From Streptomyces rochei (GTDB lineage: Bacteria > Actinomycetota > Actinomycetes > Streptomycetales > Streptomycetaceae): 53,715 nt of DNA. Each line of letters begins with the position of its first letter. Position 1 is the stretch's first letter. The stretch is taken from NCBI GenBank assembly GCA_002155895.1, contig MUMD01000005.1:240-53954 (forward strand). Reading direction: 5' to 3'. The notes beneath the pieces were generated by a model that saw only the letters and a list, made by a program, of their open reading frames with translations, searched no databases and had not been told where the DNA came from. The position numbers were made by a program, and so were the translations under genes. Of the stretch, positions 47,982-53,715 are shown piece after piece.

Positions 47982-48264
47982 CCGGCCGCACGGCAAGCGG
48001 TCGGGCAGCGCGGCGCCGGTGTGACCGGGGCCCGCCCGGGCGGCCGGACCGCCGCACCGCCCCACGGTGTCGGGCAGTGACCCGCTCACCACGATCGGTC
48101 CGGCCGACCCGGACCGGGGGTGCCGAACACCCCGCCCCGCCGTCCGTGCTCCGCACCCAGCGGCTCGCCGATCCGGCCGATCGACACGCTCACGATCAGG
48201 CGGTGTCCCCGAACATCGCTGAGGCCGATGCCTCCGGCCGAGAGGGGTCCGGTAAGTTGCCCGT

Positions 48265-48888
48265 ATGCCTGATCTCAGTTGGTCCTCGCCCGCCGAGGCA
48301 TACGCCGCACTGCTGCAAGGGAACGAGCGCTTCGTCCGGGGTGACCGGCTGCACCCCAACCAGGATGCCGACCGCCGCGCGGAGCTGGCACCGCGCCAGC
48401 GCCCGTTCGCCGTGCTCTTCGGATGTTCGGACTCCCGGCTCGCGGCCGAGATCATCTTCGACCGGGGCCTGGGTGACTTCTTCGTCGTCCGCACCGCCGG
48501 CCACGTCTCCAGCGCCGAGGTGCTCGGCAGCGTCGAGTACGGGGTCAACGTGTTGGGCGCCCCGCTCGTGGTGGTGCTCGGACACGACTCCTGCGGCGCC
48601 GTCACCGCCGCCTCCGAAGCCGAGCGCAAGGGCGTGGCGCCCGCCGGTTACATCGGAGACGTGGTGGAGCGGGTGATGCCGAGCGTGCTCGCGGCGCGCA
48701 GCCAGGGGTACACCGAGGTCGACGAGTTCGTCGACGAGCACATCCGGCGCACCGTCGACGCACTGGTGGGGCGCTCCGCGACCCTGGCCGACGAGGTGTC
48801 CGCCGGCCGGTGCGCGGTCGTCGGCCTCTCCTACCGACTCGCCGACGGAACCGTGAACCAAGTGGCCGCCCTCGGACTCGGCGACTAG
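48265..48888 (+). CDS. beta-class carbonic anhydrase
   Basis: 207 aa. TAAGTT ends six bases before the ATG and no Shine-Dalgarno sequence is visible. Zinc and catalytic residues: FGCSDSRL (Cys54, Asp56, Arg58) and GHDSCGAV (His107, Cys110). These match type II/beta carbonic anhydrases that interconvert CO2 and bicarbonate, cytoplasmic. No signal peptide. No transporter is adjacent, so it is a stand-alone bicarbonate supply or pH function. Confident. Confidence 0.95.
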   Translation: MPDLSWSSPAEAYAALLQGNERFVRGDRLHPNQDADRRAELAPRQRPFAVLFGCSDSRLAAEIIFDRGLGDFFVVRTAGHVSSAEVLGSVEYGVNVLGAPLVVVLGHDSCGAVTAASEAERKGVAPAGYIGDVVERVMPSVLAARSQGYTEVDEFVDEHIRRTVDALVGRSATLADEVSAGRCAVVGLSYRLADGTVNQVAALGLGD

Positions 48889-49354
48889 GGACCGACGGAG
48901 ACCACACCCACGACGCGGAGCCCTGCCCCGGCAGGGAACACCGCCGGGTCCGGTGACGATCGTCCGGCGATCGCCGGAAGTCGTGCCACGGCCGATCCGA
49001 CCTCATCGGCCCGCAACGCGCGCGGCCGGGTCCCGCACGCGCCGATGTACGCGAGCCTTTTTTCACCATCTCCGGAGAGCGTCCGGGGCCCCGCGCGGGC
49101 CTGCCGGCCACCCCCTCCCGAACGACAAAAGCCCACCGACCGGCCGCTGTGAGCGGCCGGTCGACGTCTGCTCGTCGCGGCGGGATCGTATTTCGGCCTT
49201 TCCCGGTGAGACGGCCCGTAGCGCGCCGTCGGCCCGCCGGGACGACCCTATGCTTCTACTCGTTTGTAGAAACAAGCCTCGGGGTGGTCCGGGCCGGTGC
49301 GGAAGCGGACGCCACCCCCTGGAAGGCACGCACATACAAGGAGTGGACGCCACG
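48889..49354. other. 466-base intergenic region before spo0M
   Basis: No convincing gene. A T-run at 49058-49063 may mark the end of the carbonic anhydrase transcript. A perfect hairpin lies at 49137-49163. An inverted repeat TTCTAC/GTAGAA (49254-49271) about 85 bases before the Spo0M start may be regulatory. The spo0M promoter lies here but I cannot assign boxes. Confidence 0.5.
49137..49163. terminator. 12-bp perfect stem hairpin
   Basis: CGACCGGCCGCT (49137-49148) pairs exactly with its reverse complement (49152-49163) around a GTG loop. On the minus strand it is followed by a CTTTTG run. On the plus strand it lies between carbonic anhydrase and spo0M. It may act in either direction. Confidence 0.65.
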
Positions 49355-50356
49355 ATGGTGTTCAAGCGACTTCTGGGCTCGCTCGGTGTGGGCGCCCCCA
49401 CGATCGACACGGTCCTGGAACCGGCGCCGGTGGTACCCGGCGGCGCACTCGGCGGACAGGTGCATCTCAAGGGCGGACAGGCCGACTTCGACATCGAGCA
49501 CATCACGCTCGACCTCGTGGCCCGGGTCGAGGCCGAGCACGCGGAAGGGGAGAGCGAGGGCACCGTCGTCTTCGACCGGTTCACCGTCGGCGGCGGGTTC
49601 CGGCTGGCCGCCGGGGAATCACGCAGCGTGCCGTTCGGCGTCACCCTGCCCTGGGAGACACCCGTCACCGAGCTGTACGGCCAGCCGCTGGGCATCGTGC
49701 TCGGCGTGCGCACCGAGGTCGCGGTCGCCGGAGCGAAGGACCAGGGCGACCTGGACCCGCTCACCGTCACTCCGCTGCCCGCGCAGGAAGCGATCCTGGA
49801 GGCCTTCGGGCAGCTCGGCTTCGGCTTCAAGTCCGCCGACCTGGAGTACGGGCACATCGGTGGCACGGGGCAGCTTCTGCCCTTCTACCAGGAGATCGAG
49901 CTGCACCCCGCGCCCCAGTACGCGCACCAGATCAACGAGGTCGAGCTGACCTTCCTGGCCGGCCCCGGGGGACTGGAGGTGGTCCTGGAGGCCGACAAGC
50001 GCGGCGGCCTCCTCTCCTCCGGCCATGACGCGCTCACCCGTGTCACCGTCGGCCACCACGACACCCGCGACTGGACCACGGAGGTCGACGGCTGGATCCG
50101 CCGGCTCCTGGAGAACCGGTCGACGTACGGGGCATCACCCGTGTACGGGCAAGCCGCCCCGTACGCGGACCACGAGCACCACGGTTCCGGCGAGCACCGT
50201 CACCACGAGGAACACCACCGCTCCGGCCCGGGCGTGGGCACGGCCATCGCGGCCGGCGCGGCCGGGCTGGCGGTCGGTGTCGTCGGCGGGATGGTCGCCG
50301 CCGAAGTCGTCGACGAGGTGGGGGACTTCTTCGAGGGCGACGAGGACGAGGGCTGA
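49355..50356 (+). CDS. spo0M: sporulation-control protein Spo0M
   Basis: 333 aa from ATG (MVFKRLLGSLGVGAPTIDTVLEPAPVVPGGALGGQVHLKGG) with AAGGAG about 12 bases upstream. The N-terminal 240 residues form the Spo0M arrestin-like fold (GGQADFDIEHITLDLVARVE, RSVPFGVTLPWETPVTELYG, GLEVVLEADKRGG). The C-terminal tail is His-rich (DHEHHGSGEHRHHEEHH) and ends in a Gly/Ala-rich hydrophobic stretch (AIAAGAAGLAVGVVGG) with an acidic end, which may be a membrane or oligomerisation element. In Bacillus the protein affects early sporulation; its role in Streptomyces is not clear. Confidence 0.93.
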   Translation: MVFKRLLGSLGVGAPTIDTVLEPAPVVPGGALGGQVHLKGGQADFDIEHITLDLVARVEAEHAEGESEGTVVFDRFTVGGGFRLAAGESRSVPFGVTLPWETPVTELYGQPLGIVLGVRTEVAVAGAKDQGDLDPLTVTPLPAQEAILEAFGQLGFGFKSADLEYGHIGGTGQLLPFYQEIELHPAPQYAHQINEVELTFLAGPGGLEVVLEADKRGGLLSSGHDALTRVTVGHHDTRDWTTEVDGWIRRLLENRSTYGASPVYGQAAPYADHEHHGSGEHRHHEEHHRSGPGVGTAIAAGAAGLAVGVVGGMVAAEVVDEVGDFFEGDEDEG

Positions 50357-50416
50357 GCGGTACGGTCCCTGACCGGCGATGGACCGGGGCCACCCGCCGG
50401 GGCAGGATCTGTGGTC

Positions 50417-50965
50417 ATGGAGTTCTTCTGCTACCACCGAGACCGCCCCGGCTCCCTCGCGCTGCGCGAGGAGTTGCTGGAGGAGCACTGGTCCTACATG
50501 GATCGGTACACCAAGGAACTGATCGCCCGCGGCCCGACCTTCGCCGACGACGGTGAGACACCCACCGGCAGTGTGCACATCGTCGACCTGCCCGATCCGG
50601 CCGCCGCCCGCGCGTTCGCCTTCGACGAGCCCACCTACCAGGCCGGGGCCTACCGGGACGTGCTGGTGCGCCGTTGGCGCAACCTGCTGGGACGCTCCAT
50701 GTGGGACTACCCCGGCGGGCGGACCGGTGGGAACCGGTATCTGGTGCTCGGTTTCGGCGAGGGGCCGGCCGCCGACCTCACCCTGCCGTCCGACCGGGAC
50801 CGACTGATCGCGTACGGGCCGCTGCTGTCCGACGACGCGACCACCTGGCTGGGTACGGCGGCGCTGATCGAGGCCCCCGATCCGGACGCCGCACGTGCCG
50901 TCCTGGACGCGGACCGCTACGCGCACATCGAGGTCCACGACTGGGAGTTCGGCGGCCGCCGGTGA
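50417..50965 (+). CDS. double YCII-domain protein
   Basis: 182 aa. No Shine-Dalgarno sequence; CAGGAT lies eight bases upstream, a weaker -10 than in other leaderless candidates. Two related YCII-like halves: residues 1-90 (MEFFCYHRDRPGSLALREELLEEHWSYMDRYTKELIARGPTF to YRDVLVRRW) and 105-180 (NRYLVLGFGEGP, ADLTLPSDRDRLIAYGPLLSDD to EVHDWEFGGR). YCII-related proteins are small ferredoxin-like-fold proteins, some with dehydrochlorinase-type activity; the function of doubled forms is unknown. It stands alone between spo0M and the Imm49-like gene. Confidence 0.85.
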   Translation: MEFFCYHRDRPGSLALREELLEEHWSYMDRYTKELIARGPTFADDGETPTGSVHIVDLPDPAAARAFAFDEPTYQAGAYRDVLVRRWRNLLGRSMWDYPGGRTGGNRYLVLGFGEGPAADLTLPSDRDRLIAYGPLLSDDATTWLGTAALIEAPDPDAARAVLDADRYAHIEVHDWEFGGRR

Positions 50966-51070
50966 GCCACGCGGGCGCCGTCCGCACCGGCTCCCGCCCC
51001 GCGCGTTCCACGTCCCTGTCGGACCCGGCACCTACGCTGTCCCCACCAGAGCTGATCAAGGAGCGGGACA

Positions 51071-52420
51071 GTGCGGACAGAGCGTCATCAGGTGGGTGCG
51101 GCCGTCGTGTCGGCCGCGCGCGAGGACTTCACGAACCGGATCGGGGGACTGGTGCGGTCGATGTCGCGGGCCGGCCGGATGACCACCTACGAGTGGCAGT
51201 CGATAGCCGGGGAGTTCCTCGACTACCTGGGCGCCCTCTCGGTCGACACGCCCGGCCTCGACACGTCGGAGGCCAGAGCGGCGCTGAAGGACGCCGCCGA
51301 GGCCGCGGCCGGCGCCGTCGCCTACGCCGCGTACCACCCGCACTGCAGCTTCCAGGTCTTCCTGGAGTACGTGAACTTCGGCATGAGCTACGACCCGGGC
51401 GACGACGCCCCGCAGGAGAGCGTCACACCGGGGGAGTGGATCGACGCGCTGTGCCTGAACGCCCTCCGGGACCGGGCCAAGTGGCACGGCGAGGCGTTCC
51501 ACTTCGCCCGGCAGAAGTTCGCCGAGCGGGCGCAGGGGACGCCGGTCGGTGAACTGGCCACAGGACTGACGGCCGTGGTCCTGGACGACACCGGCGACGA
51601 CGAGGAGTACCCGCCGAGCGCGCAGGCCAGGCTCGCCGCCGTCGACGCGGCCCTGGACCGGATCCGCGTCCGCGCCGAGGAGACCGGCGAGCCGCTGCTG
51701 GACCGGCCGCACAGCGCGGCACTGCGCACGCTGCGCGCCCTGGCCGCCGAGGACCGGGACGCCTTCGACGCCGGATTGGCCGACCTCCTGGTCAGGCACT
51801 CCGCCCTCCAGGGCCCCTCGGCCTCCCCGAGCAGCCTGATCCCGCTGGTTCCCCTCGCTCTCGCCGCGCTCGCGTACCGGACCCTGGGCTGGGCGCCCGC
51901 CGTCCGCACCGACTACCTCCCGCACGCCCTGGTCACCGGCTACGAGAGCCGGGGCCCCAGGGTCCGGGGGTTCGGCCGGAACCGGCGACCGGACGCGGTC
52001 GCCGCACTGGCTCCGCTGGTCCTCACCGGGCCCGCCTTCGCCCGCCCGGACGGCTCCGCCTTCGCCCCCTACCGCGAGGCCCTGCACGCCTACTTGGCGG
52101 GTACCGACCCGGAGTCGGCCGCCCGGCGGGCACTGGAGCAGGACGAGAAGGCGAAGGACTGGGGCTTCGCCATGCCGCCGGCGGTGCTGCTGTCGCAACT
52201 GGTGGAGGGCGACGAGGAGAGTTTCGATCTGGCCCTCGCCGACGCGCTCGAAGCCCACCGCGCCCACTACGAGGTCGCCGACCGCGCGAGCGACGCGGAC
52301 GCCGCCCTCAACCTCGACGCGCTCGCCCTCGCGTGCCACGCCCGCCGCCGGGGCTGGGCCGTGCGCGTCGTCTCCCCCTACCTCCCGCAGGGCCTCCTCC
52401 AGGCGGCCGAGCCCTTCTAG
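51071..52420 (+). CDS. Imm49-like (immunity 49) family protein
   Basis: 449 aa from GTG with AAGGAG seven bases upstream. Helical throughout. GRMTTYEWQSIAGEFLDYLGALSVDTPGLDTSEARAALKDAAEAAAGAVAYAAYHPHCSFQVFLEYVNFGMSYDP resembles the Imm49 family proteins found widely in Streptomyces. In polymorphic toxin systems Imm49 is a presumed antitoxin, but most Streptomyces copies are orphans, and no toxin gene is adjacent here. The call rests on overall resemblance and is uncertain; the protein is otherwise of unknown function. Confidence 0.55.
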   Translation: MRTERHQVGAAVVSAAREDFTNRIGGLVRSMSRAGRMTTYEWQSIAGEFLDYLGALSVDTPGLDTSEARAALKDAAEAAAGAVAYAAYHPHCSFQVFLEYVNFGMSYDPGDDAPQESVTPGEWIDALCLNALRDRAKWHGEAFHFARQKFAERAQGTPVGELATGLTAVVLDDTGDDEEYPPSAQARLAAVDAALDRIRVRAEETGEPLLDRPHSAALRTLRALAAEDRDAFDAGLADLLVRHSALQGPSASPSSLIPLVPLALAALAYRTLGWAPAVRTDYLPHALVTGYESRGPRVRGFGRNRRPDAVAALAPLVLTGPAFARPDGSAFAPYREALHAYLAGTDPESAARRALEQDEKAKDWGFAMPPAVLLSQLVEGDEESFDLALADALEAHRAHYEVADRASDADAALNLDALALACHARRRGWAVRVVSPYLPQGLLQAAEPF

Positions 52421-52426
52421 CGCCGG

Positions 52427-53007
52427 TCAGGACGGCTGGACCTGGTCGAAGAGGGCGAGCGCTTCGGCCGGGTCCGCACTCACCAGGCGCTCGAGGCCGG
52501 CCGTCGTGAGCTGCGCCCACCTGCCGGCCCGCGCCCACATCCGTTCCTCGAAGGCGCGGACGGCGTCGTCCGGATCCGCGGGACCGGCGACGACGGCCTC
52601 GGCGAGTTCGGCGCCCTCCAGCAGCGCGAGGTTCGCCCCGGCCCCCAGCGGCGGCATCAGATGGGCGGCGTCGCCCAGCAGGGTCACCCCGCGGACATGG
52701 GGCCAGGTGTGGGAGACGGGCAGGACGTGGAGCGGGCGCCGGACGAAAGCGGTGCCGCGGCGGAGAAGGTCGAGGACCGGATCGGCCCAGCCGTCGAAGA
52801 GGGCCAGCAGACCCGATCGCACGGTCTCGACGTCGGCCGGGGTCGCCGTCGCCTGCCGGTCCAGCGGCGCGCGGAACTGCGCGTACACCTTGAGGTGGCC
52901 ACCGCTGCTGCGCTGGGCGACGAGAGCGCGGTTCACGCCGTACACGGCCAGGGAACCGTCGCCGACCAGCCGGGCGAGGTCGGGGTGGGCCGTGTCGACG
53001 TCGTCGA
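52427..53007 (-). pseudogene. truncated FAD-dependent monooxygenase (C-terminal half)
   Basis: Only the C-terminal half of a TetX/PHBH-type flavin monooxygenase remains. VDTAHPDLARLVGDGSLAVYGVNRALVAQR and the second FAD motif GVTLLGDAAHLMPPLGAGANLALLEGAEL are clear, but the N-terminal GxGxxG dinucleotide-binding part is absent. To its right the frame runs into the 5'-truncated TetR gene on the opposite strand near 53008. A GTG at 52945 could start a short product with no function. It is a deletion remnant. Confidence 0.85.
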
Positions 53008-53625
53008 GCGAGGCTGGCCGACGAGGGCGGTCTGGAGGCGGTGTCGTTGCGCAAGGTCGCCGCCCGGCTGAACGCCGGCCCGATGCGGCTGTACGGATAC
53101 ATCGCCACCAAGGAGGAGCTGTTCGACCTCATGGTCGACGAGGTGCAGGCGGAGATCCTTACCGAGGAGCGGGCCGACGACTGGCGGGAGGCGCTGAGCG
53201 GCCTGGCCCACCGCACCAGGCGGACCGCTCTCCGGCACGAATGGCTGGCCGACCTGCTGGGCGGCCGACCGGCCCTGGGCCCGAACGGCCTCGCCGTGTC
53301 CGAGTCCACGCTGGCCGCACTCGACGGCGTCGCCGACGTCGACACCGCCATGCGCGCCGTGGAGACCGTCAGCGCCTACTTCATCGGCGCGATCCGGCGT
53401 GAGGTCGCGAACCTGCGGGCCGAGCGCGCCACGGGCCTGACCGAGCAGGACTGGCAGCGCGCCCGCGGGCCGTACCTCACGGGGATGCTGGCCACGGGCC
53501 GCTACCCGGCGCTGGCCAAGGCCGTGCACGAGGGCACGCACGTGGACGCCGACACGTCCTTCGCGACCGGTCTGGACTGGGTCCTCGACGCCGTGGCCGT
53601 CAGGTTCACCCGGCGGCCGGTGTGA
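53008..53625 (+). pseudogene. 5'-truncated TetR family regulator
   Basis: The frame encodes RLADEGGLEAVSLRKVAARLNAGPMRLYGYIATKEELFDLMVDEV, which is the TetR helix-turn-helix from its first helix onward, then a complete C-terminal domain. The normal first 15-20 residues are missing. A GTG at 53041 could start a product that would lack part of the DNA-binding domain. It abuts the truncated FAD monooxygenase on the other strand. The pair looks like the two halves of a divergent regulator-target unit joined by a deletion. Confidence 0.82.
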
Positions 53626-53681
53626 CGCCGGCTCCGCGCTCCGCTCGGCGACCGTCCGCGCGGCCCTCGTAGGATGCACGG

Positions 53682-53715
53682 ATGCCGAAGCCCTTACCGT
53701 CCGGCCGCCGCGCAC
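53682..53715 (+). CDS. edge gene, first eleven codons, with TTA at codon 5
   Basis: The right edge holds only MPKPLPSGRRA. TAGGAT ends six bases before the ATG, the leaderless pattern seen elsewhere in this window, and there is no Shine-Dalgarno sequence. Codon 5 is TTA (53694-53696), the rare leucine codon read by the bldA tRNA in Streptomyces. The product cannot be identified from eleven residues. If the frame is a true gene, its expression is probably developmentally controlled. Confidence 0.5.
   Translation, partial: MPKPLPSGRRA

Noticed and set aside
1-53715. A secondary-metabolite gene cluster
   Set aside because: I found no polyketide, NRPS, terpene, lanthipeptide or siderophore core gene; enzymes present are isolated.

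Overview
The window is high-GC actinomycete chromosome, almost certainly Streptomyces. GC-rich third codon positions run through every convincing gene. Family content is typical of the genus: snapalysin-type protease, Spo0M, DUF2637 and DUF6328 membrane proteins, several SpoIIE-type phosphatases, an ECF42/DGPF pair and a CebR-type operator. Rare TTA (bldA) codons occur, and many genes have a -10 box immediately before ATG. I see no rRNA, tRNA, CRISPR, insertion sequence, prophage or recognisable antibiotic gene cluster. It reads as an accessory or arm-like region built from small independent units.

Region by region. 1-8 kb: edge of a MuiA-like gene, YceI, a VOC protein, snapalysin-like protease, a divergent HxlR/RidA pair, a phosphotransferase-like gene, the DGPF protein/ECF42 sigma pair, a PNPOx-like protein and a two-domain VOC protein. 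8-11.4 kb: a large sensor-SpoIIE phosphatase-ATPase and a stand-alone anti-sigma-type ATPase. 11.4-15.3 kb: an alpha/beta hydrolase divergent from an AraC-type regulator, an unknown protein with a possible EF-Tu-like barrel, and an imine-reductase-like gene divergent from an HxlR regulator across a perfect 24-bp palindrome. 15.2-19.4 kb: a three-gene operon of unknown protein, MoxR-type ATPase and DUF2201/VWA protein. 19.5-29.2 kb: acetyltransferase, two more SpoIIE-type phosphatases, a TTA-containing STAND-like ATPase, a secreted endoglycoceramidase-like GH5, DUF6328, a histidine phosphatase and a secreted Zn D-Ala-D-Ala carboxypeptidase. 29.7-36.7 kb: ankyrin protein plus beta-propeller lipoprotein, a membrane acyltransferase with SGNH domain, an ECF sigma/CU044_5270 pair, and two tandem RNHCP zinc-ribbon proteins. 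36.8-45.9 kb: an HTH-like protein, a second propeller protein, a PNPOx remnant, a secreted CBM2-GH5 cellulase behind a CebR box, a TetR/SRPBCC divergent pair with two operators, DUF2637, two divergent DHFR-like reductases and a hydrolase. 46-53.7 kb: small membrane protein, GNAT, OsmC, a PH-like membrane protein, beta-carbonic anhydrase, Spo0M, a double YCII protein, an Imm49-like protein, then the fused remains of a FAD monooxygenase and a TetR gene, and the first codons of an edge gene.

How it works together: the units are mostly regulator-target pairs and signalling modules, not one pathway. Cellulase and GH5 hydrolase point to a saprophytic exoenzyme role. The phosphatases, anti-sigma ATPase, two ECF systems and Spo0M point to stress and developmental signalling. 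The best candidate for an under-described system is the unknown protein-MoxR-DUF2201/VWA operon at 15.2-19.4 kb. The clearest evolutionary event is a probable deletion near 53,008 that removed the 5' ends of two divergent genes. All family names rest on motif reading by eye; no database search was run.
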